Shown here piece after piece: positions 1 to 11,638 of a stretch of 64,000 nt of DNA; the stretch's first letter is position 1, and every line of letters begins with the position of its first letter. The notes beneath the pieces are model-generated. The model did no database searches. It saw only the letters and a list, made by a program, of their open reading frames with translations, and was not told the origin of the DNA. The translations under genes and the position numbers were made by a program. The stretch comes from Fagopyrum homotropicum (taxonomy: Eukaryota; Streptophyta; Magnoliopsida; Caryophyllales; Polygonaceae): NCBI GenBank assembly GCA_033239125.1, contig BSWB01000003.1, forward strand, positions 32,255,001 through 32,319,000. Reading direction: 5' to 3'.

Positions 1-2272
1 GGAGAATGCTATTTGGGTTGTGTAATGCACCCGCCACCTTCCAAAGATGTATGATGGCTATCTTTTTGGAATACATTGAAAATATCATGGAAGTGTTTAT
101 GGATGATTTTTCTATTTATGGTTCTTCCTTTGATAATTGCTTGACTAACTTGTCATTAGTATTGCAAAGATGTGAGGAGACAAATCTTGTCTTGAATTTG
201 GAAAAATGCCACTTCATGGTAAGTGAAGGTATTGTGTTAGGACACTTGGTGTCTAACCGTGGCATTGAGGTTGATAGGGCCAAGATTGAAACGATAGAGA
301 AGTTGCCACCACCTACCTCGGTGAAAGGGGTAAGGAGTTTCTTAGGGCATGCCGGTTTTTACCGGAGGTTTATTCAAGACTTCTCTAAAATTTCTAAGCC
401 ACTTACTAACCTACTAATGAAGGATGTTGAATTTGTTTTCTCCAAAGATTGCCTTGAGACTTTTTGTAGGTTGAAGAACGCTTTGATCTCCACACCTATC
501 ATGCAACCTCCGGATTGGAGCCTACCGTTTGAGATCATGTGTGATGCAAGCGATGTAGCCGTTGGGGCTGTTTTGGGGCAAAGGAAAGATGGGCGCACTC
601 ACGCCATTTATTATGCTAGCAAGACGCTAGATGATGCCCAACTCAATTATGCTACCACCGAGAAAGAGTTGCTAGTGGTGGTGTATGTTTTTGAGAAGTT
701 CCGCTCATATCTTGTTGGACCAAAGGTCATAGTGTATACGGATCATGCTGCGATCCGTTATCTCCTCACCAAGAAGGATGCAAAGCCTAGGTTGATTCGG
801 TGGATCCTTTTCCTTCAAGAATTTGATTTGGAAATCCGGGACAAGAAGGGATCCGAGAACTCCATGGCGGATCACCTTAGTAGACTCCCACCATTGGAGC
901 TTGAAAGAGATGACATCCCGATTGATGACTCATTCCGGGATGAGCAATTGCAAATGGTGGAAGAATACTTGTTCCAAGTGTCTAGAGGAAGTGAGCCATG
1001 GTATGCTGACATTGTGAACTATCTTGTGTGTGAGGAAGTGCCTCCCGGATTTACATATGCCCAAAGAAAGAAGTTCTTCAAAGATGTGAGACACTACTAT
1101 TGGAGTGAACCACTTTTGTTCAAGAGAGGGCCGGATGGAATGTTTAGAAGATGTATACCGGAGGATGAGGTGGAGAGTGTGATCCGCCATTGTCATTCCT
1201 TGCCATGTGGAGGGCATGCTAGCTCACACAAGACATGTGCGAAAGTGTTGCAATCGGGCTTCTTTTGGCCAAGTTTGTTCAAGGATGTGCAAAGTTTTCT
1301 GGTAGCTTGTGATGCTTGCCAAAGGACGGGCAACATCTCAAGGAGGAATGAGATACCCTTGAACAACATACAAGAGGTAGAGATATTTGATGTGTGGGGT
1401 GTGGACTTCATGGGACCATTCCCTTCTTCATGTGGCAACCTCTACATCCTATTGGCGGTAGATTATGTTTCGAGATGGGTGGAAGCAATCGCCTCTCCCA
1501 CAAATGATGCCAAGGTGGTGGTGCGGTTCTTCAACCGAGTGATCTTCCCTAGGTTTGGAACACCAAGGGTGATCATAAGTGATGGAGGGAAGCACTTCAC
1601 TAATAGGAACTTTGGGGCACTTTTGGCTAAGTATGGGGTGACCATAAGGTGGCGACACCTTACCATCCCCAAACTAGTGGCCAAGTGGAGATCTCCAACC
1701 GGGAGATAAAAGGGATACTTGAGAAGACGGTCTCTAGAACAAGAAAAGATTGGGCTATGAAGCTCGATGATGCCTTGTGGGCTTATAGAACCGCTTTCAA
1801 CACACCAATTGGCACCACTCCTTACAAGCTAGTTTATGGCAAGTCTTGCCACCTTCCGGTAGAGATGGAGCATAGAGCATATTGGGCTATAAGGTGGTTG
1901 AATTTTGATCTCAAGGAGGCCGGTGAGAAGAGGTTGCTAGACATGAACGCCCTTGAGGAGATCCGGTTGGATGCTTATGAGAATGCCCGGATCTACAAGG
2001 AGAGGACCAAGCGTTGGCATGACAAGCGCCTCATCCCAAAGGAATTGAATGAGGGTGACTTGGTGCTTCTTTTCAACTCAAGGCTGCGGCTTTTCCCCGG
2101 AAAGCTCAAGTCAAGATGGACGGGTCCCTATGTTGTGAAGAAGGTCTTTCCTCATGGAGCGGTAGAGATAGGAGGAGATCATTGTGGTAACTTCAAGGTG
2201 AATGGGCACCGTTTGAAGAAATACATCCCGGAAGCCCCGGTGGAAGTGATTGCCCCACTTCACCTTGAGTGA
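1..2272 (+). pseudogene. pol: Athila pol 3' part: RT (partial), RNase H, integrase; one frameshift
   Basis: The reading frame starts in the RT palm (FGLCNAPATFQRCM) and carries the catalytic FMDDF at nt 96-110. RNase H follows with DASDVAVGAVLG, TEKELL and the YTDHAAIRYLL block. Integrase begins near nt 1180 with an HHCC zinc finger (HCHSLPCGGH, CDACQRTG), then core aspartates in DVWGVDFMGP and ISDGG. Near nt 1641 one base is missing relative to Ath-B and Ath-D, so the frame breaks just after KYGVT. The rest of the integrase, including the catalytic glutamate in SGQVEISNREI and the C-terminal domain, is read in another frame to the stop at 2272. It would encode the enzymes that copy and integrate the element, but this copy is inactive. 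Its other frames hold only shadow ORFs. Confidence 0.93.
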
Positions 2273-4055
2273 AACGCTCCTGAATTTGGTCAAGCTAATG
2301 ACCTTAAAGAAGCGCTTAATGGGAGGCAACCCATTGGTACATATTTTTCCCTTTCTTTTTCTTGCTTTTGTTTAATCTTACTCTTGGTGTGCTTTGTTTT
2401 TCTTTCGTGTTTTTGAGTGCTAGATCTTGTTGATTGTCGTGTGTAATAAGATATTGGAGGTCATGTGAAAACCTCATGGAACTGTTGAAGGTACAAGATC
2501 CAAGCACATGGACGAGGAGGAAATCACCCAGAAAAATCGGCCCGTTCTTCAGCCAGATCGGCCGATTTTTCCTGGGCAACAGGGGCGATTTTTCCTTCTG
2601 TAAAGGAAAGTGATGATCTCCAATCAAGCATGGGTAGGGCGGACGTGGAACTTGGACGGCTTGCGGTGCCAAGCGCGGGTTCCAACACCTTAATGAACAT
2701 CAAGAGCTTTCTACCATCCTTGATCGATCATCCACCATCATCATTCGACGTGAACCGAAATACCAAAGCATCACCAATTTTACATTGTGAGGACTCTCTT
2801 TCACTTCTTTATTTAGTTTACACATTAGGGACAATGTGTTTCAAAGTATGGGGTGGGGTTTTCATGATCACTTGCATGATTAGCATCTAGGATAGTTTAA
2901 TATTGTCACATGTTTCATTATGTCTTGCATTGTACATACATATTTCGAAAAAATCCAAAAAAAAATCAGAAAATTAAAAAAATTTTAGTGCTTCTAAAGC
3001 TTGGGAATGGCCCTTATGATGAAATTGTCTTGTGAATTGGCTATGGATAACCTTATGTGTTGAATAGATGAATGCATATGTGGACATGAAGTACTTATCT
3101 TGAATCCCATGAATGATTTGTGATCATGAATGTTTGCCTTGATTGAATTAAGGATTGAAAGTCGAAATTACATGCTAGTTCTTGCACATCATTTAGGAGT
3201 GATTGAGGAAATTCATCTTTCTCTACTTCTCATCTTGATCATGTTGTTTGAGCACCTCAATTGATGAAAAATTTTACCTCTTTTTGTCCCATCCGGGACT
3301 AGGAGCATGCTAGTGTGTTGATGCGTGTGAAAAGCAAGTGTGGGGTGAAGTCGTTGATGAAAGAATGTTGTGGATGAAATGCTGAATTTGATGTGAAAGT
3401 GTAGACAAAAATATAGGTTTGGGGACGTTGGTTTAAATGACAAGTAACTCGGCACACTTCACATAATCGGGTGTTGGTGCCTTGCCAAAGTCAAATAAAT
3501 CGATAGTCCTAACGAGCTTTGGTATGTGTGCCCGGTGTGGATGCACCTCGAAAAATAGAAAAAGCCCGAGGACGGCTAATCACCAAGGTTTCGTCTTTTG
3601 TACACCAATGCCATTGTCTCAAAAATAAATGAAAAAGAAAAGAAGAAGAAAAATACACTTTGGTGAATGAAGTATAAATGTAAAAATTGTGGTTGTTTAG
3701 TTCCTTTCCCGGATTTGCACCACATGGCCTTAGAAAATTCCCACCTTATCATCACGTTTCTTGGCCTTTTTCTTTCCTAATTCCTTGTGACCTAATTGCA
3801 TGTGTGTAAGACTTAGTGATCTAGATTGGACATACTCATGATCATCTTGACTTCTTCATTTTCACCTCTCATGCATGCTTTCTAGTTAAGTATAATTGTC
3901 TTTCCATGCCTTCATTCATTTAATGCATAACTGATTGTCCTTTGCCATGAAACATGACTATGAAGGTGATCCAATGTTAGAATCACAATTCCAAAAAGAT
4001 TTTGTTGTTTTTCTGCATGCATAAATCATGTCATCTCTTAGTCTATAGTTGGATC
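2273..4055 (+). other. Ath-1 3' non-coding region
   Basis: No credible gene is present. The short ORF at 2630-2890 is not conserved in Ath-B. The region holds a hairpin just after pol (2318-2335) and a palindrome cluster of the AATCGGCCGATT type at 2532-2600, with a perfect ATCGGCCGAT at 2557-2566. It also holds a second hairpin, CACATT-AGGGAC-AATGTG (2821-2838), followed by a copy of the polypurine word AAGTATGGGGT (2844-2854). A block at about 3445-3600 is shared with the 3' regions of Ath-A, Ath-B, Ath-C and Ath-E. Confidence 0.75.
2318..2335 (+). other. Conserved post-pol RNA hairpin (AATGGG-AGGCAA-CCCATT)
   Basis: A 6-bp stem closes a 6-nt AGGCAA loop 45 nt after the pol stop. Ath-A, Ath-B, Ath-C and Ath-D have the same loop at the same place with different but still pairing stems. 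An RNA-level role is inferred. Confidence 0.6.
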
Positions 4056-4093
4056 TTGCTCGGGGACGAGCAAATCTTAAGTATGGGGTATTT
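4056..4093 (+). promoter_or_regulatory. Ath-1 pre-PPT hairpin and polypurine tract
   Basis: TTGCTCG-GGGA-CGAGCAA (4056-4073) is a perfect 7-bp stem. It is followed by the purine-rich AAGTATGGGGTATTT (4079-4093), which abuts the LTR. The tract would prime plus-strand synthesis. The same order occurs in Ath-B, Ath-C and Ath-E. Confidence 0.7.
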
Positions 4094-5932
4094 TGATAAC
4101 ATGATTTATGACGTTAGTATAGGCATACAATTAGATAGTTTTTCCCGTTATTCATGCACGGTTTTGGCATTAGTTCACGGCGTTTACACTCATTTCATGC
4201 ATAATTCTAGAATAGACGTCTACACGAGACTTTGTCGGTGTTGTAGGTACTTCGGGGGTCTTTTGGACATTAACCGATGATTTCTAGGGCCAAGCCTCAT
4301 GGTGGTACACATCCAAATCTTTGGAGGAGCATAATTGGAGCAACAAAGAACACAAAGACCACTATTGGCGCAAGCAATGGATCAACTCATGGCTAAACGA
4401 TCATAGCATGCCTCTGTTGAAGAAAATCGGACCAACTAACAGATAAATCGGCCGATTTATTCCTCTGGGTCGATTTTCCTGCCTTTGACAGCTTAAGCCA
4501 CGTGTCCCACGATCTCTTGATCCGGCCTTGCTCTTGGTGGAGAATATAAATGGTCCTGCAAGCTGTTGCTGGACATCTCTCCTCTCCCACATTCTCATTC
4601 ACAGCTCATTTGGATTGGGATAGACTTGGAGAAGAAAAAAAACTCTCTCAATTGGAAGGAAGAAGAAGAACACCAAAGATAGAGTGATAGTGAGGTTTTG
4701 AGTGATTTTGAGTCGTTTTTGGAGTCTTGGATTGAAGAACTATTGCAAGGATTGTTAGGAACGTTTTGGATCTTCATTTGAGGGTTTGTAAGTCTTGCTA
4801 AAACTTAGATTCAGCTGAGATTTATTGATTTAACTTGCTCATCTTTCATCATCCATCTATGAAAACCATGTGTGCTTGTGTGATGATTTTGGATCTTAAT
4901 ATGCATATTATTGGCTAGTTTATTGTGATTCTGGAGTGATGGATTGATGGTTATGACTTGGGTGATGATAGGATGAACTAATATGTTAGTTTAGGATGAT
5001 TTGATTTCACAAAACCTTAACCAGGGAGAAAAATTGGGCTGTTCATCATGCTAGATCGGCCGATTTTTATAAGATCCACCCGATTTTCTTCTCGGTTGAT
5101 CTTTAATTGATGAATCTGTATGTTAGGGTGTTAGGTTGTTGAAATCCTAGGGTTTATTAAGCTTAATTTAGCTTAGGATCACCTAATGCTATCAATCTAA
5201 GTGAGGGAAGAGATCTACCCGATGATTTCCGACCTTAGATACCTAAGATGATGAATACTAGGTAGTAGTGAGCCTCATAAGCCGCTATTGGATCGAGTGT
5301 GCTAGGATTATTGCTTGAGACTTCCCTATTCCAAGACTTACCCGGTAAGGAGAGGGTTACCCCTTAAGTAGTATCCGGTTTGTGTAGAATTCCCTACTTT
5401 AACCCCTTGAGACCTACCCGGTAATAGGAGTTTGATGCGAGACTAGTGAAGTGAGAGACCTACCCGGTAATTGCTTCCATTAGTTAAACACTCTTCCCCA
5501 ACACCGCATCTTTTCCTTAGAATCCTTAGAACCTTGAGTCCAATTCCATAACCGGAAATCTTGACCTCTAAAATCCACTTTTCTCTCTTGATCATATATT
5601 TTGTGCTTGTGTTACTTGTTTACCTAGCTAGCTTGAGTTGTTAGATTGTTTTATTATCTTGCTTGATTTGTGATCTTTTCTTGATCACCACAAAAACCAA
5701 CCAAAAACATCATGATTTTCATTTCTTTATTTCTTTCTCCTTTCTTAGACTAGATCCACACTATCTATGACCATTGTTTGAATTGATTTCACCTTAGTCT
5801 TTGTGTTTGACCTCGGAATACTATCCCTACTACAAAATGTCCCGTACACTGCGGGTTCGCTGGGAGTTAGGAGAAATATATCGAGTTTATAAATTTAAGG
5901 CTTATTGCGTGCATATATTCCTGAGCGTAACA
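4094..5932 (+). repeat. Ath-1 3' LTR
   Basis: The 1839-bp LTR begins TGATAACA directly after the polypurine tract and ends GCGTAACA. It contains two clusters of the AATCGGCCGATT-type palindrome. The first (4424-4482) has an 18-bp perfect palindrome, ATAAATCGGCCGATTTAT, at 4443-4460. The second is at 5032-5095. It also has several TTACCCGGTAA-like repeats between about 5220 and 5475, and the near-invariant CCCGTACACTGCGGG close to the 3' end (about 5850). Confidence 0.92.
4545..4550 (+). promoter_or_regulatory. Probable TATA box of the Ath-1 LTR
   Basis: TATAAA lies about 63 bp downstream of the first palindrome cluster. TATA-like words sit in the corresponding place in the LTRs of Ath-A, Ath-B, Ath-D and the 9905 solo LTR. 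Promoter function is inferred. Confidence 0.55.
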
Positions 5933-6591
5933 GTATAAATGAAGACGATGGTCGAAGAAGAAAAAAATACACAAGCACATACGGAAAATATCTTTAATTC
6001 TTCAAGCAACCTAATCATCTTCATTTGTTGTTTTTCTTTCTCTCATTTACGCAAAAGCTTTATCCCCTTAGAGAGAGAAAACACAAGAGCTCCATTGGAA
6101 GATCTAAATAGTGTTATACTAGAGTGTGTGTTACTCTGCGAAGTAACTAGGCTGTTATAGCTAGGTTAAGAGTTGGAGCTAGATCGTAGCATTGACTAAA
6201 GTGAGAGAAGAAAGGGATTTCTTCTAGTTTGTATCTAGGACTCTTGAAGCTGATAATAGATAGTTAGATCCTAAGGCTATACCCTATGATGGAGAGTAGG
6301 CTATTTAGAGCCGAACTTCGTAAACATATCCTCGTGTCAATCTTTTACATTCCGCACTATGTTTTGCTATTGTGACTAACTTTGTTTTTGCATGAGTACG
6401 AAGTCAAGGCTCTTGAAAGTTGTTTCAAAGCCCTTGAAATCAAAGTTTCACTAAGAGCACATATAGACATCAAGGTCCTTGAAAGGAGTTTCAATGCCTT
6501 GAGATTTGGTTTGCGAAAAGTTCCCATACTCTATTCAACCCCCCCTTCTAGAGTATCTTTTAACTTATTTATTTCACGTACCGGTTCTTCA
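5933..6591 (+). repeat. SIRE-like 5' LTR, 3' remainder
   Basis: This stretch matches 38701-39362 of the 3' LTR and ends TTCTTCA just before the primer site. The missing first part (equivalent to 38004-38705) lies left of Ath-1, outside the window. A cluster of CAAGG/CCTTGA words occupies about 6405-6505, at the same place as 39173-39273 in the other LTR. The short ORFs here are not genes. Confidence 0.88.
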
Positions 6592-6593
6592 AT

Positions 6594-6605
6594 TGGTATC
6601 AGAGC
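6594..6605 (+). promoter_or_regulatory. SIRE-like primer binding site (tRNA-iMet)
   Basis: TGGTATCAGAGC is the complement of the 3' end of plant initiator tRNA-Met. It lies 2 nt after the LTR, where minus-strand DNA synthesis would start. Confidence 0.92.
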
Positions 6606-6646
6606 TATACTCATGTTTATTGATTTAACCATCAGTGAGACTAATC

Positions 6647-8434
6647 ATGAATCATGTAGGTGATGGTGGATTTGCTCAAGGAAGATCCTCATCTCGACCA
6701 CCACTCTTCTGTGGCAACAACTTTGCTCATTGGAGGACACTCATGCGTATGTTCATTGACCAGGACATGGAGCTTTGGAGCATCATTCAAAATGGACCTA
6801 AAGTTCCAATGACAACGGTTGAAGGTGTCCAAGTCCCAAAGAAGGAAGCTGACTTCACCCAAACTGACTTGGACAGCGTATCAAAGAACTACAAAGCAAT
6901 GAACCTACTATAATGTGGATTAGATGCAAATGAATTCAACCGCATCTTATCATGCAAGAGTGTAAAAGAAATATGGGACAAGCTTGTGGTCACTTATGAA
7001 GGAACAAGTCAAGTCAGGGAAACAAAACTTAGTATCTTCCTCAGACAATACGAGTTATTCAAGATGAATTCAAATGAAACAGTCAAAGAAATGTTCACCA
7101 GATTCACTGAGATCGTGAACAACCTGGACTCACTAGGAAAGATCTTCACAAATGTAGAGAAATTAAGGAAGGTTCTAAGGAGCCTACCTAAAGCCAAGTG
7201 GGGACCAAAGATGACTGCTATTGAAGAAGCTCAGAATCTCACAACTCTTCCTCTTGATGACCTACTTGGAAAACTCATCACACATGAAATGGTTCTTGGT
7301 GAAGAAGATGGAGAACTCCCATCCAACTCCAAGAATTTGACATTAAAATCAAGAAGAGATGAATTACCATATGATGAAGAGGATAGTGATGACGATGATG
7401 AAGAAGATGCAATCGCCATGATTTCTAAGGGTCTCGCAAGAATTCTCAAGATTAAGAAACAATCTGCTAAAAGAGAATATCCACGAGCATCAAAACCCCG
7501 AGGTAAGTTTTCTAACTCTAATAAGAAAACAAGAGTACTGAATTATTTTGAATGTGGTGAAACAGATCATCTTGTGAAGGATTGCCCATAAAAGAAGAGG
7601 ACCAACTTCAAGAAAAATGATCGAAAGAAGAAAGCTATGGTTTCTTCATGGAGTGATTCAAAATCAACAAATGAATCAGAAGACGAAAAAGAACAAGCAA
7701 ATTTGTGTCTCATGGCCGATCATGAAGAAGAATCAAATCTGTATGTTGACAATGTGGTAAGTATGATTATTTCTCAACCTGAAATTGACTTGAAACAATT
7801 CCTTAAAGATATTATCATATGTGATAAGGAACATAGAATAAAGATAGATTCTTTAAAAGAAAAGCTACTTGAACAAGAAAAACAACTAAGTAAAATGTCT
7901 CTTGAGATTGAAAATCTTAACACAGAAAAATTAGACCTTGATGACAATATCAAGGCCTTGGAATCCGAGAACCTAATTCTCAAGGACAACCTCTCCTCTC
8001 TTCATCGAAACTATATCGATCTAGAGAAAGAGAAATTTGATCTAACTTTGACGTGTCAAGACTAGAATGCTGCACTTGTTAAGCTTACTCGTTCAAAAGC
8101 TAATCTTGAGAGAATGATGGGTGAACAACAGTCCTCCCTTAACAAAAATGGTATAGGTTATCATAGGAGCTTTCCTAGAAAATCTACCACCACTTTTGTC
8201 AAGGCCAAAGGAAGCATTCATATGCCTACTTGCTTCTACTGTTGTAAAAAGGGTCATGTTAAATCTACATGTCCTTATAGAAGCAATGATCCTTATATCA
8301 TCAGAAAGACCTATCCTTTATATTTAAGGAAACAGGTCAAACAAATCTGGGTTCCTAAAGGTACTAGACCACCAAACATGATCGAACCTGAATATGAACC
8401 AAAATATGCCATTTGGTCGACCCGGAAAGGTTAA
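6647..8434 (+). pseudogene. gag: SIRE-like gag (capsid/nucleocapsid), stops in frame
   Basis: One frame runs from ATG 6647 through a UBN2-type capsid region (FAHWRTLM, LRQYELFKMNSNETVKEMF, LPKAKWGPK). Then come an acidic stretch and a CCHC knuckle that has lost its first cysteine (YFECGETDHLVKDC), a long coiled coil (about 7780-8060), and a second knuckle that is intact (CFYCCKKGHVKSTC, about 8237-8275). In-frame stops lie at 6911, 7589 and 8063, and the frame is lost near 8413. Gag would package the element RNA in cytoplasmic particles. The long gag with a coiled coil fits the SIRE/Maximus lineage. The start was chosen at ATG 6647 because it begins the conserved Gag N-terminus. Confidence 0.87.
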
Positions 8435-9904
8435 TGTTTGTTGTTTTGCAAGATATCACCAAGTTAAAGGAGCACAAATGGATATTAGATAGTGGTTGCT
8501 CAAGACACATGAGTGGAAAAAGCTCTTTATTCTCAGATTTAAAGAAGCAATCATCTGGAACCATTACTCTTGGTGATAAAGGAAAGTGTAACCTAATTGG
8601 CATTGGTAAAATTTGCTATAATTCATCTAACTTTATTAATGATGTTTATTTGGTTGATGGATTGAACTATAATCTGCTAAGTATTTCTCAAATTTATGAT
8701 AAAGGCAATAAAGTCATGTTTGATTCAGATAAATGTGAGGTTCAAGACAAAAAGACGGGTGAAGTGTTGCTTATTGCTCCTAGATGTAATAATGTTTATT
8801 AAATGAGTACTAACCAAGTTTAAGGAACTAAGTTAAAATGTCTAAAGGCCTTGACTGATGATCCAAGGCTTTGACATAGAAGACTTGGCCACGTAAGCAT
8901 GCACACCATGTAGAAGCTACTCACAAAAGATTTGGTACGTACGTGGTTTGCCAAACCTAAATTTCAAGGTTAATGATCTTTGTAAGGCGTGTACACAAGG
9001 TAAACAAACAAGAGGTTCATTCAAACCTAAGAAAGCTGTAAGTTCTTCTCGACCCATTGAACTTTTACACATGGACCTTTGTGGACCTATGCGTGTCAAA
9101 TCTCCCAGAGGCAAGCAGTACATCCTTGTTATAGTGGATGATTTCTCTCGTTTCACATGAATTTCTTTTCTGCAAGAAAAATCTGAAGCTTTATTTGAGT
9201 TTTCAAAATTGTGTAAGGAGTTACAAACTTTGAAAAACCTACTAATTGTTTCTATAAGAAGTGATCATGGTAGAGAATTTGATCAACTGAAGTTTGATTT
9301 GTTTTGTGCAAAATATGGCATTTCACATAACTTTTCAGCTCCTAGAACTCCTCAACAAAACGGAGTTGTGGAACGTAAGAACCGCACTCTTGAGGATATG
9401 TCTAGGACAATGCTTTTAGAAAACAATTTGCCAAAAAGTTTTTGGGCTGAAGCAGTAAACACTGCAAATTATATTTTGAATAGATGTTTAATTCGCCCTA
9501 TCTTGAAAAAGACTCCTTATGAACTCTTTAAAGGAAGAAAACCAAATATTTCATATTTCAAACCCTTTGGATGTACTTGCTTTGTTCATAACAATGACAA
9601 AGATAATCTTGGGAAATTTGATGCACGTAGTGATGAAGCTATATTCATTGGATATGCTTCAAATAGCAAAGCTTATCGCGTCTATAACAAACGTACCAAA
9701 ATTGTTGAGGAAAGCATTCATATTATTTTTGATGAAAGCAATGATGGTACTTTGAGTGAGAGTTTTGCAGATCTAAATCTGAATCAAAAAGAAGATCATA
9801 ATTCGGATGAAGATGAAGATCCGAAATATCAAGACAAGAATATGCAGGAAAAGATTCAAGATACCGAAGAAAACCCTCAAGACCTTGAAACTCACCTTCA
9901 AGAC
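8413..9904 (+). pseudogene. pol: SIRE-like pol N-terminal part: protease, GAG-pre-integrase, integrase
   Basis: Aspartic protease is marked by WILDSGCSRHMSG near nt 8480. The pre-integrase zinc-binding region reads HRRLGHVSMHT and CKAC. The integrase core has its three acidic residues in HMDLCGPM, RSDHGREF and QNGVVERKNRT, followed by the WAEAVNTANYILNR block. The gene is dead. It has a stop after NNVY (8802), further stops to 8880, and an extra ACGT beside another ACGT at about 8938-8945 that shifts the frame. A tryptophan codon has also become TGA at 9158. The frame then stays open to the solo-LTR insertion point at 9904, inside the integrase-RT linker. Confidence 0.88.
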
Positions 9905-11638
9905 TGATAGCATGTATTATAGTCTATATTTTGGGACTTGTTTAGACGTTTTATCTTCAATAATCTGCATGTTTGAATGTATATTATGTGATTATATTGT
10001 TGTTTCATCTGCCTTTACGGGAATCGAGGTCTACACCAAGTTTCGTTGTAATCGTAGGTAAAATGGCACATTTTGGATCGAAATGGAGCAAAGGAGTCAT
10101 TGGAGCTACATTTAGGAGCTTAAAAGAGACCTCAGGGAGCAAGGAATTAACAAAGAAGATTTACTTTGGACCAGATTTGAGAGATTTCACCTTCAGTTGA
10201 GATTCACCTTGGTTAGCTACAGTGTCACCTCGACCGAGGTGATCTAGAGGATCGCCCCGACCGAGGCAAATATCCTGACGCGGCAAGATATATTTTATTT
10301 GGATGAGATCTTTTATTTTTGGAAGGAGAGATCTTTTATTTTTGGGCTGGATTTCTAGAAGGAAGATCATATATTTGAGAGATCTATTTTGGAGATAGGA
10401 TATATTTTTATTAGGATATTATCTTTTTAAGATATTATTATCTTTGGAAAATAATTCTCCTATATAAAGGGTTAGATTTTCCACAAGTTGAACCATGCTT
10501 AGAGGCTGAGAATAACCAGCAAAGAGAGGATTTTCTGGAAGCTTTGAAGATTGAAGGAAGGAAGTTTATAGCTTGAGATAGCTTTTAAGGGGATTTGTAA
10601 GACTTCGTAGATTCCCTTTGGTTTGTTTTCTTTGTTGGATTTTGTGATCCAAGGAACGCTGATTTGTTTGATATTTGATTCAGTTATTGAAGCCTTGTTC
10701 TTAAGGTTTTTGTGTTCAAATATTTATTCTCTTCCCATATATTTGATTATTGCTTTCATGATGATGAGTGGCTAATTTCCTTGTGCAATTCTAGGGTGAT
10801 TGGCTGAAAGTTGTGGGAAAGACAATGATAGAATAATCTTAATCCCAGTAGGATCCTGAAAGCTCGAGTCTTTATCCTTAACCCTAGAACATCTCGTTCA
10901 GTCGATGAACATCTCGGCCGGGGTGGAACTTGACTGACCAAGGTGACCTTTTCTGATCCGTAACTGAGAGTTAAGTTTAGAGTTTGCCAAATCCTATTCT
11001 TATTACACCTTTCCTGGTTCAATGCAAGCCTAGGATGAGACTTACCCGGTGATTCCTTAGTTTGTTTACCCAAGATCATAAGTGTAGGTAATAAAGGTTT
11101 ATCCTTTATTGGGGTTTGAGTGTGCCTTCATCCCATCTTTGTGAGTTAGCCTGAAACTTACCCGGTGAAGGTTGATTATATTCCCTTAGTTGGTGTGTTG
11201 GTTTGAGATTATAATTCCTTTCCTTAGTACCTTGAGACTTACCCGGTAATAGGAGCTTTTGGTGTGGAGTTAGTGAGTAGTGAGACTTACCTGGTGATCT
11301 ATTCCACTTTAGAAACACCTTTCCTTTGCAAAATCTCAGCTTTGTCCGCTTATCTTGAGATCATGAGTTGGAACCACAAATAGATGCTTTAATCCCTAAA
11401 ATTTGCATATTCCCCTTTATTGACCTTATTATCATCTTTGATTATTTTAATCGCATTTGTGGTTATTTGCAATATTGACAACCTATACTTGATTTGTTTC
11501 ACCTAAGTCCTTGAGATCGATACCCAAGAATTCTTGCTTTTACTATAATTGATCCATACACTGCGGGTTGACATCCTTATTTAAGCATATTTCCTCGGTT
11601 ATAAATTTAAAGCTTGCACACACCGTTTGGAGCGAACA
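9905..11638 (+). mobile_element. Athila solo LTR inserted in SIRE-like pol
   Basis: The 1734-bp LTR starts TGATAGCATG and ends GCGAACA, with no primer site or internal region. It is flanked by AAGAC on both sides (9900-9904 and 11639-11643). Removing it with one duplication restores the copia reading frame. It belongs to the same subfamily as the Ath-A LTRs. It carries CCTCGGTCGAGG-type clusters at about 10203-10270 and 10888-10960, and TTACCCGGTRA repeats between 11040 and 11295. Solo LTRs normally arise by recombination between the two LTRs of one element. Confidence 0.93.
10461..10468 (+). promoter_or_regulatory. Probable TATA box of the solo LTR
   Basis: TATATAAA precedes AGGGTTAGATTTTCC, a context shared with the TATA region of the Ath-A LTRs. 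It lies downstream of the first palindrome cluster. Function is inferred from position. Confidence 0.5.

Larger units (their letters stand above)
1..5932 (+). mobile_element. Ath-1: 5'-truncated (by window edge) Athila-type Ty3/gypsy retrotransposon
   Basis: The element enters the window inside reverse transcriptase and runs through RNase H, integrase, a 1.8-kb non-coding 3' region, a polypurine tract and a complete 3' LTR ending GCGTAACA. Protein similarity to the other elements here and the LTR start TGATAACA place it in the Athila group. The LTR is followed by GTATA, after which copia LTR sequence resumes. The equivalent unbroken copia sequence is at 38694-38712, so Ath-1 inserted into the 5' LTR of the SIRE-like element. 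Its 5' half and left target duplication lie outside the window. It has no env-like ORF. Confidence 0.93.

Noticed and set aside
2630..2890. 86-residue ORF after Ath-1 pol
   Set aside because: The equivalent Ath-B sequence (33090-33310) is conserved as DNA but not as a reading frame, so it is a non-coding 3' region.
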